Part shown: positions 26,493-35,677 of the stretch, in pieces
How positions within the stretch are numbered: position 1 is the stretch's first letter
How the letters are laid out: every line of letters starts with the position of its first letter
Assembly (NCBI RefSeq): GCF_002007235.1
Contig: NZ_MUHW01000005.1
Location: 62,001 to 126,000 of the forward strand
Direction of reading: 5' to 3'
DNA: 64,000 bases
DNA from: Oribacterium sp. C9
GTDB lineage: Bacteria; Bacillota; Clostridia; Lachnospirales; Lachnospiraceae
Translations under genes and position numbers: made by a program
The notes under the pieces: model-generated
Told to the model about the DNA's origin: nothing
Databases searched by the model: none
Seen by the model: the letters and a program-made list of their open reading frames with translations, nothing else

Positions 26493-26625
26493 CAGTATCA
26501 TCAACCGTCGATTAATTTTACAGGTGCAGCTTCATGAAACTCTTGATTCTGCGCCTCTTTTACGTTATAGTACTAGAGTTTGATTTATAAACAATGATTT
26601 TTATATATGATTTGAGGAGAATGAT

Positions 26626-27378
26626 ATGTCAGGACATTCAAAATTTTCTAACATTCGAGCTAAGAAAGAAAAGAATGATGCCGCTAAGGGTAAAATATTC
26701 ACAATGATCGGCCATGAGATTGCGCTTGCTGTTAAGGCTGGCGGTCCTGACCCTTCCAACAACTCAAAGCTTGCTGCAGTTATCGCAAAGGCTAAGGCTA
26801 ACAACATGCCTAACGATACTATCAACAACGGTATCAAGAAGGCTGCAGGTTCTATGGAGGCTGATAACTTCGAGGAGCTTCAGTATGAGGGCTACGGTCC
26901 TAACGGCGTTGCTCTCATCGTAAAGGTACTTACAGATAACAAGAACCGTGCTGCAGCAGACATCCGTTCAGCTTTCACAAAGGGTAAGGGATCACTCGCT
27001 ACACAGGGTGCCGTTTCTTTCATGTTCGATGAGAAGGGACAGATCATCCTTGACCGTGAGGCTATGGACGACATGGATAAGGATTTCGATACACTTATGG
27101 ATATGGCTATCGAGGCAGGTGCCGAGGATATCCAGGATGAGGAAGATTCTTACGTAATCTTCACAGCTCCAAGCGATTTCGAGACAGTTCGTGAGAACAT
27201 CGAGAAGCAGGGCATCCCTATGGCTGAGGCTGATGTAGTTATGGTTCCTCAGAACTACGTATCTGTAACAGATCCTGAGGCTGTTAAGGGACTTCGCAGA
27301 ACTCTCGATCTCCTTGATGCATCTGAGGATGTTCAGAATGTCTACACTAACTGGGCAGAAGAGAACGACGAAATATAA
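26626..27378 (+). CDS. yebC: YebC/PmpR-family protein
   Basis: 250 residues with the family N-terminus MSGHSKFSNIRAKKEKND and the three-domain layout of YebC, including TDNKNRAAADIR and AIEAGAEDI. Once seen as transcription regulators; work in Bacillus and elsewhere shows YebC-type proteins helping ribosomes through proline-rich stretches. TGAGGAGA is placed 5 bases before the ATG. The codon bias indicates high expression. Monocistronic, with two terminators after it. Confidence 0.95.
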   Translation: MSGHSKFSNIRAKKEKNDAAKGKIFTMIGHEIALAVKAGGPDPSNNSKLAAVIAKAKANNMPNDTINNGIKKAAGSMEADNFEELQYEGYGPNGVALIVKVLTDNKNRAAADIRSAFTKGKGSLATQGAVSFMFDEKGQIILDREAMDDMDKDFDTLMDMAIEAGAEDIQDEEDSYVIFTAPSDFETVRENIEKQGIPMAEADVVMVPQNYVSVTDPEAVKGLRRTLDLLDASEDVQNVYTNWAEENDEI

Positions 27379-27381
27379 TTC

Positions 27382-27417
27382 AAAAAGCGTATCCGTCAAA
27401 AACGGATACGCTTTTTT
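27382..27417. terminator. Bidirectional terminator between yebC and rqcH
   Basis: A stem of about 15 bp (from 27382, with the right arm ending near 27417) has T runs on both strands, so it can end yebC on + and rqcH on -. Confidence 0.92.
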
Positions 27418-27423
27418 ATGAAG

Positions 27424-27454
27424 AGATGCAGCACTAAGGCCGCATCTTTTTTTG
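27424..27454 (+). terminator. Second terminator after yebC
   Basis: A 6-bp stem (27424-27429 with 27442-27447) plus two inner pairs, followed by seven T residues. Tandem backup to the previous terminator. Confidence 0.7.
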
Positions 27455-27455
27455 A

Positions 27456-29237
27456 TCAATCATTTACTTCTGTCATATTCTTAGGTTCAACAGTGACTGA
27501 CCAGTTCTGGTGATATATAACAAAACCAGGTGCTGCATTAGGAACCTTCTTCAGATTCTTTCGGATAGTATAGTCAACATCCACCTTTTTATCATCCCTG
27601 TGAGAAGAATAGTAGGCTGCGAGTCCGGCAGCCTCGATGAACAGTCTGTCAGGGATCTCCTCCATGGACTGTCCTCCTGTCTTTACGATAACATGGGAAC
27701 CGGCAACGTTCTTGGCGTGGAACCACATATCGCCTCCATCACCGATCTTGAAAGTCACATCCTCGTTCTGATAATTGTTCTTACCAACGAATATCTCGTA
27801 ACCGTCCTCGGAAATAAAGTGATATGGCTTCGACTTTCTCTGAAGCTTAGCCTTATCCTTCCCCTGAGCTTTATGGATAAAACCGAAATCACCCATTTCC
27901 CTTCTTATATCCTGAAGATCCTCCTCGCTTTCGGCGATATCGAGGGCTGTCTGTATTGACTCAAGATGCGAAAGCTCCTGTCTGGTCTCCACAAGCTGAA
28001 CAGTAACATTTTCCCTGGTACGCTTCAGCTTATCGTACTTTTCAAGATAATGCTTAGCGTTCTCTGAAGCAGTCAGATCCTTTTTGAGAGGAATCTCTAT
28101 CTCTTCATTGGTATAGAAGTTCTCACATCGAAGCACCTCCTCGCCACCTGTGAGTGAATATCCGTAGGTATGAAGCAGCTCCCCGTAGACACGGAACTTA
28201 TCCATATCCTCAGTATCCTTAAGTTGCTTTTCCTGAATGTTCAGCTTCTTCGAAGTACGCTCCATAAGAGTATTTATGACCTTACGAAGATCCGTAGATC
28301 TCTGTCGGATTCGTGAGCTCTTGTCCTTCTCACTGTAGAAACGTGAGATAACATCACTCATGGAATCAAAATGACGGACTTCATACTGACTGTCACTATC
28401 ATAGATCGTAAGAGGAAATGCCGAGAAATCCGAAGGAACACCATCCTTATAAACGATGATAGGATCAGGAGCATGATCTCTCACAACAGAAGTTATCACA
28501 TCATTAAAACCATGATAGAGCTTTATCAATGCTTCCACCGGCTGGCAGTTGGCTGAAAGATCGGGATCCACCGAGCTTCTATGACATATTTCCGAAGCTG
28601 TCAGAGGACTAAGTCCTGTGATATTGTGAAACAGAGCCTTGAATACAGGCTCCGGCTTATCACTCAGAAGGCTAACGAATGACTCTTCTGTAAGCTCCAG
28701 AGGATTCTTCTTTCCTCCAGCATCAGGAATGAAATAATCTCTGTTGGGAAGTACCTCACGTACAGAGGACTGGGAAAGAGAAATCCTCTTGACCGCGTCT
28801 ATGATAGTAAAATCTTCTCTATATAATATGATATTTGAATATTTACCCATGAGCTCGATGGACAGGTATCTCTTTCCAAGATCGCCCATTTCATCCAGAT
28901 GTTCTATTTCAAATATGATAACTCTTTCCAGTCCATCACCTTTCAAAGACTGATCCGGCTGCTTTACATCCAGGATGGCACCGTTTCCGATGTGCTTTCT
29001 GAGTGCCATACAGAATGTTGGAACAGAAATGGGAGAGAGCTTCTTTTCCTCAGAGAGTATACAAAGAGGAAGAGAAGGATTTACAGAAATCTTTAAACGA
29101 TAATTATCCTTTTGATTACGTATAACAAAATCAATCTCGTCTTTTTCTGGCTGGGTGATCTTTGAGATCTTTCCGCCGATCAGCTTCTCTCGAAATTCTT
29201 TAACCGTTGCCGAAACAACCAGTCCATCATATGCCAT
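27456..29237 (-). CDS. rqcH: Ribosome quality control factor RqcH (NFACT family)
   Basis: 593 residues, the only - strand gene in the window. RqcH binds stalled 50S subunits and recruits tRNA-Ala to add C-terminal alanine tails. Layout: NFACT-N (1-180, MAYDGLVVSATVKEFRE), helix-hairpin-helix region, long coiled coil (about 280-440) and NFACT-R (about 460-590, DGYEIFVGKNN; GDMWFHAKNVAGSHVIVK). The conserved DR pair that RqcH needs for tRNA reads GLERVIIF (Glu104-Arg105), an Asp-to-Glu change. Start at 29237 follows GAGAGGTG; a GTG three codons upstream is rejected because it overlaps that site. Also called fibronectin-binding protein in older annotation. Confidence 0.93.
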   Translation of the reverse strand: MAYDGLVVSATVKEFREKLIGGKISKITQPEKDEIDFVIRNQKDNYRLKISVNPSLPLCILSEEKKLSPISVPTFCMALRKHIGNGAILDVKQPDQSLKGDGLERVIIFEIEHLDEMGDLGKRYLSIELMGKYSNIILYREDFTIIDAVKRISLSQSSVREVLPNRDYFIPDAGGKKNPLELTEESFVSLLSDKPEPVFKALFHNITGLSPLTASEICHRSSVDPDLSANCQPVEALIKLYHGFNDVITSVVRDHAPDPIIVYKDGVPSDFSAFPLTIYDSDSQYEVRHFDSMSDVISRFYSEKDKSSRIRQRSTDLRKVINTLMERTSKKLNIQEKQLKDTEDMDKFRVYGELLHTYGYSLTGGEEVLRCENFYTNEEIEIPLKKDLTASENAKHYLEKYDKLKRTRENVTVQLVETRQELSHLESIQTALDIAESEEDLQDIRREMGDFGFIHKAQGKDKAKLQRKSKPYHFISEDGYEIFVGKNNYQNEDVTFKIGDGGDMWFHAKNVAGSHVIVKTGGQSMEEIPDRLFIEAAGLAAYYSSHRDDKKVDVDYTIRKNLKKVPNAAPGFVIYHQNWSVTVEPKNMTEVND

Positions 29238-29396
29238 GTTGATCACCTCTCATTTCTTATATATATGTACTATAGTAAGTGCTATTTCTCTTTAACTTTA
29301 CTTATTTTTTAGGGTAGATTATAATTTATAACAAATGTTCGGAAAACACAAGCCGCAGACAGAGGTGAGAGTTTCCGACAAACAAACAATCATACA

Positions 29397-29415
29397 GTCA
29401 TCCGGCGGATGACTC
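29397..29415. other. Hairpin in the divergent rqcH-yicC region
   Basis: An 8-bp perfect inverted repeat (AGTCATCC with its complement) around GGC, 18 bases upstream of the yicC start. No T run. Could be an operator or a leader hairpin; otherwise I see nothing distinct in 29238-29433. Confidence 0.35.
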
Positions 29416-29433
29416 TCAAAAAAGAGGTATGCT

Positions 29434-30315
29434 ATGGATTTAAAAAGCATGACCGGATTTGGCAGATGTGAAGTATCCAACGACATCTATCGTCTTTCCG
29501 TCGAAGTCAAGTCCGTAAATTCACGTTTTCTTGATCTGAACATCAAGATGCCCAAGAAGTTCAACGCACTTGAAGCCAATATTCGTAATACCATCAAGGA
29601 GTTCATTTCCAGAGGAAAGGTAGATCTCTTCATCACCTATGATGAATTCGGTGAAGGTTCCAAGTCTCTGAGACTTAATCTGGATCTCGCAAAAGAGTAT
29701 CTGGATTCCATGAGAAAGATATGTAAAGAGCTCGATGTAGATGACAATGTTAAAGTTACAAACATTGCCAGCCTCCCGGATGTCCTCGTTCTTTCCGAAG
29801 AGTCCGAAGATGACAACGAGCTTTGGAACAGGCTTAATCCTGCACTCACACAGGCTCTTACCAATTTTGTTGCAACAAGAGTATCTGAGGGCATTAACTT
29901 AAAGAGTGATCTCCTTAATAAGCTTTCGGAAATGGAGAAGATCGTTCTTCGAATCGATGAGCGTTCCCCGGAGATAACTGCCGCTTACGAGCAGAAGCTT
30001 CGTTCAAAGGTTACAGAGCTTCTCGGAACAGCCGGTATCGACGAATCCCGTATCGTTCAGGAAGTCACCATGTATTCGGACAAGATCTGTACAGATGAAG
30101 AGAGAGTACGTCTCCACAGCCACATCAAGAACATGCGCGGAAAGCTGGAGGCAGGCGGTTCTGTAGGAAGAGAGCTTGATTTCCTTGCTCAGGAAATGAA
30201 CAGAGAAGCTAACACGACTCTCAGCAAGGCTAACGATCTTATCGTTTCCGATGATGCCATCGGTCTCAAGACATTGATAGAAAAGATCAGAGAGCAGATA
30301 CAGAATCTGGAGTAA
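29434..30315 (+). CDS. YicC/YloC-family endoribonuclease
   Basis: 293 residues beginning LKSMTGFGRCEVSND, the family hallmark, with VEVKSVNSRFLDLNIKMP and the C-terminal DUF1732 segment EMNREANTTLSKAND. YicC-type proteins are ribonucleases that affect small-RNA decay. It heads a compact operon with gmk, rpoZ, rimO and pgsA, the usual Firmicute order (yloC-gmk-rpoZ). Confidence 0.92.
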   Translation: MDLKSMTGFGRCEVSNDIYRLSVEVKSVNSRFLDLNIKMPKKFNALEANIRNTIKEFISRGKVDLFITYDEFGEGSKSLRLNLDLAKEYLDSMRKICKELDVDDNVKVTNIASLPDVLVLSEESEDDNELWNRLNPALTQALTNFVATRVSEGINLKSDLLNKLSEMEKIVLRIDERSPEITAAYEQKLRSKVTELLGTAGIDESRIVQEVTMYSDKICTDEERVRLHSHIKNMRGKLEAGGSVGRELDFLAQEMNREANTTLSKANDLIVSDDAIGLKTLIEKIREQIQNLE

Positions 30316-30382
30316 AAGCACATTTCAGACCAGCTTTTGTACAGCACATGACTACAGAATTTAGATATTTAAGAGGATAAGC

Positions 30383-31021
30383 ATGAACAAAGGATCTTTG
30401 GTAGTCGTATCGGGATTTTCCGGTGCAGGCAAGGGCACACTCATGAAGAGTCTGCTCAAAAAATATGACAATTACGCACTTTCCATCTCATGTACAACAC
30501 GTAATCCGAGAGAAGGTGAACAGGACGGTCGAGAATATTTCTTTAAAACAAAAGAAGAATTTCTTGATATGATAGAAAGAGATGAACTCATCGAGTATGC
30601 TCAGTACGTAGAGCACTACTACGGTACACCGAAAGCATTTGTAGACTCAAAGCTCAAAGAGGGCAAGGATGTTCTTCTTGAGATCGAGATCCAGGGTGCT
30701 TTGAAGATCAAGCAGAAGTTCCCTGATTCGGTATTGGTATTCATCACCCCTCCATCGGGTACTGAGCTCAAAAACAGACTCATCGGAAGAGGAACCGAAT
30801 CCATGGATGTGGTGGAAAAGAGGCTGAAACGTGCGATTCAGGAGTCTGAAGGTGTAGAGGCATATGACTACATTTTAATAAACGATGATATTGACACATG
30901 CACTGAAAAATTGCATAATCTCATTCGTGCTCAGCACGAGAAGGCTGACAACCATTTAGATATAATTGAAAATGTTAGAAGAGATCTTAGGAGGATAGAA
31001 GATGTCACAGCAATCATATAA
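30383..31021 (+). CDS. gmk: Guanylate kinase
   Basis: 212 residues. Phosphorylates GMP to GDP with ATP. The P-loop reads GFSGAGKGTLMK, followed by the GMP-binding STCTTRNPREGE-like segment (ISCTTRNPREGEQDG) and the lid. AAGAGGATAAGC precedes the ATG. Its last 20 bases overlap the rpoZ start, so the two are translationally linked. Confidence 0.96.
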   Translation: MNKGSLVVVSGFSGAGKGTLMKSLLKKYDNYALSISCTTRNPREGEQDGREYFFKTKEEFLDMIERDELIEYAQYVEHYYGTPKAFVDSKLKEGKDVLLEIEIQGALKIKQKFPDSVLVFITPPSGTELKNRLIGRGTESMDVVEKRLKRAIQESEGVEAYDYILINDDIDTCTEKLHNLIRAQHEKADNHLDIIENVRRDLRRIEDVTAII

Positions 31022-31394
31022 CGAACTGATCGATGCAGCAAACAACACCAACGCGATTCAGGACGACACAGATAAACTTGTAGAAAGCAGATACTCTGTA
31101 GTTATCGCCAGTGCAAAGCGTGCAAGACAGTTAATAGACGGAGCTTCTCCGGTTCTCCCGGTAGACCCAAGCAGAAAGCCTCTTTCCATCGCAGTAGAGG
31201 AGCTTGCAAAGAACGCCATCACTATCAAGCGTGGTTCAGAGATCGAGGATGAGTTCAGAACAAACGCTGTTGAGAAGCGCTTCGATTTCGCTACAGAAGA
31301 GTTTGATGAGGACGATGACGGAACTGCAGAGCTTATCGACAACAGCCCTTCAGCATCTTCAGAAGACGATTATAATTCTGACAGTGAAGCATAA
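31002..31394 (+). CDS. rpoZ: RNA polymerase omega subunit
   Basis: 130 residues. The core signature SRYSVVIASAKRARQLIDG and AVEELAKNAITIK define omega, which stabilises beta-prime. It is longer than most omegas: after about residue 95 a highly acidic tail (EEFDEDDDGTAELIDNS and more) extends the protein. TTAGGAGG lies 8 bases before the ATG inside gmk. rimO starts at the base after its stop. Confidence 0.93.
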   Translation: MSQQSYNELIDAANNTNAIQDDTDKLVESRYSVVIASAKRARQLIDGASPVLPVDPSRKPLSIAVEELAKNAITIKRGSEIEDEFRTNAVEKRFDFATEEFDEDDDGTAELIDNSPSASSEDDYNSDSEA

Positions 31395-32663
31395 ATGAAG
31401 ATACATATGATATCACTTGGCTGTGATAAGAACAGAGTAGACAGTGAAAAGATGCTCAGCAACCTTCTGGAGAAATATCCGGGTTCTGAGATAACCGATG
31501 ATCCTGCAGAGGCAGACATCGCTGTCATCAATACCTGTTCTTTTATCGGTGATGCCAAGGAAGAAAGCATTAACACCATCATAGAGATGGGTGAATACAA
31601 GCAGTCGGCGAAGCTTAAGAAGATAATCGTTGCCGGCTGTCTGGTTGAACGCTACAAAGATCAGATAAGAAAAGAGCTTCCCGAAGTGGATGAGGTCATG
31701 GGAGTAAAGGACTACGTAGACAAGCTGGATATCCAGATGTCCCGTGTCGAAAATTCAGAGACCTATTCTTCCTATCTTAAGATAGCCGAAGGATGTGATA
31801 AGTACTGTACCTATTGCATCATCCCAAGTCTCAGAGGTCACTATCGTTCTGTACCTATGGAGCATCTCATAGAAGAAGCAACGATGCTCGCAAACAGAGG
31901 AACAAAGGAGCTTATCCTTGTTGCTCAGGAGACCACACTTTACGGTGTTGATCTTTATAAGAAGAAAGCACTTCCTGAGCTTCTCAACAGACTTTCCGAG
32001 ATAGAGGGCATAGAGTGGATACGTATACTTTACTGCTATCCTGAAGAGATCACAGATGAGCTTATAGAGACCATACGTGATAACCAAAAGGTAGTACACT
32101 ATCTTGATATCCCTATACAGCATGCTTCGGATGCTGTCCTCGGCAATATGCATAGAAAGACCAGACAGGCAGAGCTCAGGGAACGCATCGCAGCACTTCG
32201 TAAGGCTATTCCTGATATCGCTCTTCGTACCACACTAATCACCGGTTTCCCGGGAGAGACTGAAGAGGATTTTGAAATACTGAAGAATTTCGTTACTGAG
32301 ATGCGTTTTGAACGTTTGGGCGTTTTCCCTTATTCTCAGGAGGAAGACACAGCTGCGGCTGAAATGCCGGATCAGATTCCGGAGAAGATAAAGCTTCAGC
32401 GTCAGGACGAGATCATGAGGCTTCAGCAGGGTATCGCTTTTGAAAAGGCAAAGGAGCAGATCGGAAGAGAGCTTAGAGTTATGGTCATAGGCTATGACCC
32501 GGAGAACAACATGTATCTCACCCGTTCCTATATGGATAATCCTGACATCGACAGTATGGTATTTGTAGACGCAGGAGAATATAACAACAAGATTTCCGGT
32601 GATATGATCGATTGTCGTATCATCGATGCAGATGGATATGACTTGATTGGAGAGCGCATCTAA
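31395..32663 (+). CDS. rimO: Ribosomal protein S12 methylthiotransferase
   Basis: 422 residues. RimO adds a methylthio group to Asp of S12 using two iron-sulfur clusters. N-terminal UPF0004 domain (ISLGCDKNRVDSE, NTCSFI, AGCLVERY) provides three cysteines; the radical SAM core has CDKYCTYCIIP (CxxxCxxC); a C-terminal TRAM domain follows. Translation is probably coupled to rpoZ, since no clear ribosome site is seen. The stop shares a base with the pgsA start (TAATG). Confidence 0.95.
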   Translation: MKIHMISLGCDKNRVDSEKMLSNLLEKYPGSEITDDPAEADIAVINTCSFIGDAKEESINTIIEMGEYKQSAKLKKIIVAGCLVERYKDQIRKELPEVDEVMGVKDYVDKLDIQMSRVENSETYSSYLKIAEGCDKYCTYCIIPSLRGHYRSVPMEHLIEEATMLANRGTKELILVAQETTLYGVDLYKKKALPELLNRLSEIEGIEWIRILYCYPEEITDELIETIRDNQKVVHYLDIPIQHASDAVLGNMHRKTRQAELRERIAALRKAIPDIALRTTLITGFPGETEEDFEILKNFVTEMRFERLGVFPYSQEEDTAAAEMPDQIPEKIKLQRQDEIMRLQQGIAFEKAKEQIGRELRVMVIGYDPENNMYLTRSYMDNPDIDSMVFVDAGEYNNKISGDMIDCRIIDADGYDLIGERI

Positions 32664-33205
32664 TGAATTTACCAAACAAACTGACGATACTTCGTATACT
32701 CCTGATTCCGCTGTTTGTTATACTGCTGTTGTTTAACGGCGGACAGGATCAGAATTTACGTATTGCTTCTTTGATCGTATTCTGTCTTGCTTCATTTACG
32801 GATTTTCTTGATGGACAGATTGCGAGAAAGCAGAATTTAGTTACAGATTTTGGGAAATTTATGGATCCTTTAGCTGATAAGCTTTTGGTATGTTCAGCTC
32901 TTATTTGTCTTATAGAGCTGAATCAGCTTCCTGCATGGTACGTTATCGTCATCATCGCAAGAGAGTTTATCATTTCTGGATTCCGACTTGTGGCAGCTGA
33001 CAAGGGCATAGTTATCGCCGCTTCCTGGTGGGGTAAGTTCAAAACCACCTTCCAGATGTTAACTGTCATTTTACTTATCATAGATATTCCGGCTTTACGG
33101 ATGATCACAAACATCATCGCAGTTATCGCGCTGGTACTGACCATAGTTTCACTTGTTGATTATATGATCAAGAACATCCGTGTGATCACAGAAGGCGGAA
33201 TGTAA
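32663..33205 (+). CDS. pgsA: CDP-diacylglycerol-glycerol-3-phosphate 3-phosphatidyltransferase
   Basis: 180 residues, several membrane helices. Makes phosphatidylglycerol phosphate. The CDP-alcohol phosphotransferase motif DGxxARxxxxxxxxGxxxDxxxD reads DGQIARKQNLV...GKFMDPLADK. Begins in the rimO stop codon, so the operon continues. Confidence 0.94.
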   Translation: MNLPNKLTILRILLIPLFVILLLFNGGQDQNLRIASLIVFCLASFTDFLDGQIARKQNLVTDFGKFMDPLADKLLVCSALICLIELNQLPAWYVIVIIAREFIISGFRLVAADKGIVIAASWWGKFKTTFQMLTVILLIIDIPALRMITNIIAVIALVLTIVSLVDYMIKNIRVITEGGM

Positions 33206-33218
33206 AGGGTTCTTATCC

Positions 33219-33494
33219 ATGATCTTTTCAAAGAATCTCTTCTTTGGCAGACACGCCGAGGAACGAAAGAGTTATATACTTGATAATCTCCGCAAAAGAC
33301 ATTTTCAGCCCGGTGCGTATGTGATCGTCGCAGCGAAGGCTCCTAATCTTTATGAGATATATAATCAGGCTATGTTTTTGAATCCTAAGATGGATACTGA
33401 AGATGTCGAGATCCTGGGGATCGGTTATGGTTATAAGGATGCTGTCGAATGTGTCACAAAGATGCTGATGCAGCGAAAAGATGTGATCTCCTGA
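33219..33494 (+). CDS. Conserved-looking 91-residue protein, function unknown
   Basis: Small basic protein with no membrane segment. It starts MIFSKNLFFGRHAEERK, then a predicted alpha/beta fold (YVIVAAKAPNLYEIYNQ; VEILGIGYGYKDAVECVTKML). I do not recognise the family. It starts 13 bases after pgsA, in the same direction and with AAAGGG upstream, so it looks like the last gene of the yicC-pgsA operon. Compositionally it resembles its neighbours, so it is probably real. Confidence 0.75.
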   Translation: MIFSKNLFFGRHAEERKSYILDNLRKRHFQPGAYVIVAAKAPNLYEIYNQAMFLNPKMDTEDVEILGIGYGYKDAVECVTKMLMQRKDVIS

Positions 33495-33567
33495 TTACAT
33501 CTTGATTTTCAAAAAACAAACGTCTATACATATGCTTTTTCAGACGTAATCAAACGAGGAGGCTTAC

Positions 33568-34644
33568 ATGATTGTCCTGACAATATTAAAGGTCATAGGC
33601 ATTGTGCTCCTCGTTATTTTATTGCTCATTTTACTTCTGCTTGGCATAGTTCTTTTTGTACCTGTACGATACAGGTCTACAGGATATAAAAAAGAGGCGA
33701 ATGATGACTATTATATCGACCTTAATGCAAGCTGGTTTCTGAAGGCCCTTCGCTTCAAGGCTGTCCTTGATCCGGACGGGCTCAGAATGAATCTAAGATT
33801 TCTTTGGCTGACACTGATGGATTCATCAGAAAGTGATGAAAACGAAGCAGAAGAGCCTGACACATCTGCAGTTGAAAATACAGATTCTTCCATAGAGAAG
33901 GATACTGATACAGATGACCTGAACAATATCGCTTCTACCGGAGATCTCATTTCAACCCATGAAGAAAATCGGATCGATCTGCAAGAAAATACTATAGAGA
34001 AAATAAATGATCATTCAGATTCAGAAGAGGTCAAATCAGAAACAACAGAAAAATCAGAGATCACAATTACAGAAATCTCTGATACAGCTCCTGAACCGAA
34101 CCGGGAAAAAGATCTTTCTGAGGATAATATCTCAGATATCACAGATGATTCAACAGATACAGATCAAAATGACAAGGATTCACTTGTAGAATCCGACAGC
34201 TCATCTCCAAATGAAAGCTCAGGTTCATCCTTTTCTGAAAAAATGGAGAAGAAATTCAGAAACATTCTTGGTAAAATAGATGATGTGTCTACAAAGATAG
34301 CGGAAATAAAGACTGCTTTAAGCGATAAAGAAAATATCAAAGCACTAAAGCTTCTTATAAAAGACACAAAGTATCTTTTAAGACATTATCGGTTCAGAAG
34401 TTTAAACGGACATTTCACATACGGCTCAGAAGATCCTTCTTCAGTAGGCAGCGTCATGATGTACCTTAGCCTGCTTTATCCCGTATATGGAGAAAGCTTC
34501 ATTATCGAACCTGTATTTGACAGGTCCGTCATAGCCGGTGATATGAAGTTCAAGGGCAGGATCAGAGTGATACACCTTCTGATAGTTCTTATAGAGCTTA
34601 TGCTAAATAAAAAAATCAGACAGTTTGTCATAAATCGTTTGTAA
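33568..34644 (+). CDS. DUF2953 domain protein with acidic insert
   Basis: 358 residues. One N-terminal membrane helix (about 5-30), a DUF2953 N-terminal strand region (YYIDLNASWFLKALRFKAVL), then a low-complexity Asp/Glu/Ser/Thr-rich stretch (about 90-225), and a C-terminal part with YLLRHYRFRSLNGHFTYG, GSVMMYLSLLYPVYG and KGRIRVIHLL typical of the family. Firmicute homologues (YtfI) sit next to GerW/YtfJ, as here. Function unknown; probably a cell-envelope protein linked to sporulation genes. GAGGAGG site present. Confidence 0.85.
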   Translation: MIVLTILKVIGIVLLVILLLILLLLGIVLFVPVRYRSTGYKKEANDDYYIDLNASWFLKALRFKAVLDPDGLRMNLRFLWLTLMDSSESDENEAEEPDTSAVENTDSSIEKDTDTDDLNNIASTGDLISTHEENRIDLQENTIEKINDHSDSEEVKSETTEKSEITITEISDTAPEPNREKDLSEDNISDITDDSTDTDQNDKDSLVESDSSSPNESSGSSFSEKMEKKFRNILGKIDDVSTKIAEIKTALSDKENIKALKLLIKDTKYLLRHYRFRSLNGHFTYGSEDPSSVGSVMMYLSLLYPVYGESFIIEPVFDRSVIAGDMKFKGRIRVIHLLIVLIELMLNKKIRQFVINRL

Positions 34645-34654
34645 GGAGGCACCC

Positions 34655-35062
34655 ATGGCTGACAAAAATAATGTAACGGAAATTCTCGGAACACTTTTTC
34701 AGGGGATGGAGGGTTTCGTTAATTCAAAAACAGTGGTAGGAGAACCTGTAAAGGTCGGAAATGCTACGCTTATTCCACTTATAGAAGTAAGCTGCGGTAT
34801 GGGTGCCGGAGGCTTTATGAAGCCTAAGGACAGTAACAGCGATGATGGCGGAGCAGGAGCACTCAGCTCGAAGATTACACCCACAGCTATTCTCATCATA
34901 CAGAATGGTAACTATAAGCTCGTTAATGTCAAAAACCAGGATGCATTCACAAAGATCCTCGATATGATCCCTGATGCCATAGACAAGATAACAGGCGGAA
35001 GCAGAGTTTCAAAAGAGGCAGAAGCAGCAGCTATAGAAATGTCACAAAAATCGGATGATTGA
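34655..35062 (+). CDS. gerW: GerW (YtfJ) family protein
   Basis: 135 residues. Family hallmarks: VVGEPVKVGNATLIPLIEVSCGMGAGG and ITPTAILIIQNGNYKLVNV. In Bacillus, GerW is made in the forespore and needed for normal spore germination. It pairs with the preceding DUF2953 gene 10 bases upstream (same as ytfI-ytfJ). Presence does not prove the organism sporulates, since the gene is also retained in non-sporulating relatives. AAGGAGG site. Confidence 0.92.
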   Translation: MADKNNVTEILGTLFQGMEGFVNSKTVVGEPVKVGNATLIPLIEVSCGMGAGGFMKPKDSNSDDGGAGALSSKITPTAILIIQNGNYKLVNVKNQDAFTKILDMIPDAIDKITGGSRVSKEAEAAAIEMSQKSDD

Positions 35063-35168
35063 TAAGGATTCCCGTACTATTGGCTGTTTAATAAAAGGTT
35101 CTGTAAATAAACATCCATGTTCTATTCTTATCAGAGCAAAAAGTTATGTTTTTTTCTCAAAATAAAGC

Positions 35169-35197
35169 TTGCAAATTCCGATTAACTTTGCTAGTAT
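35169..35197 (+). promoter_or_regulatory. Candidate sigma-A promoter for rpmB
   Basis: TTGCAA (35169-35174), 17-base spacer, TAGTAT (35192-35197), about 60 bases before the rpmB start. Confidence 0.5.
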
Positions 35198-35258
35198 AGT
35201 TGAGTCGCGAATTCAGAGCGTATCTGATTCGATATATTTTGAAAAGGGAGGTGCAACC

Positions 35259-35477
35259 ATGGCAAAATGCGCAGTTTGTGAGAAGGCAGTTCACTTCGGA
35301 AATAAGGTAAGCCATTCACATAGAAGATCAAACAAGATCTGGAAGGCTAACATTAAGTCAGTTAGAGTTATGGTAAATGGCGGTACAAAGAAGATGTATG
35401 TATGTACTTCCTGCTTAAGATCTGGCAAGGTTCAGCGTGCAATCGGTACATCTAAGACTGTTGAGGCAAACGCTTAA
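35259..35477 (+). CDS. rpmB: Large-subunit ribosomal protein bL28, zinc-ribbon form
   Basis: 72 residues. Begins MAKCAVCEKAVHFGNKVSHSH; two CxxC pairs (CAVC at 4-7 and CTSC at 49-52) mark the zinc-binding (C+) type. Start at 35259 follows AAAGGGAGG; an in-frame ATG at 35169 lies in the promoter and is rejected. Standard position upstream of yloU-yloV. Confidence 0.96.
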   Translation: MAKCAVCEKAVHFGNKVSHSHRRSNKIWKANIKSVRVMVNGGTKKMYVCTSCLRSGKVQRAIGTSKTVEANA

Positions 35478-35504
35478 TTCTGGATCGTCTAATTGATGCA
35501 TGAT

Positions 35505-35537
35505 AGGGTATTACGATCACTCGTAATACCCTTTTTT
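35505..35537 (+). terminator. Intrinsic terminator after rpmB
   Basis: A perfect 12-bp stem (35505-35516 with 35521-35532), 4-base loop, then a T run. Confidence 0.95.
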
Positions 35538-35584
35538 CATGCAAAACCTTAAAGTAAAGTCAGAGTGCACACATCGGTATAATA

Positions 35585-35593
35585 TGCTATAAT
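35585..35593 (+). promoter_or_regulatory. Extended -10 promoter for yloU-yloV
   Basis: TGCTATAAT at 35585-35593, with a second TATAAT ten bases upstream (35578-35583). No clear -35 for either. Confidence 0.45.
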
Positions 35594-35677
35594 CAAGCTT
35601 GCTTTCACAATGTAGATGCGATTTCACGCATTTCCGTTGTATATATTGATTTAACAGTATCTTTCCGGAGGTAATAT

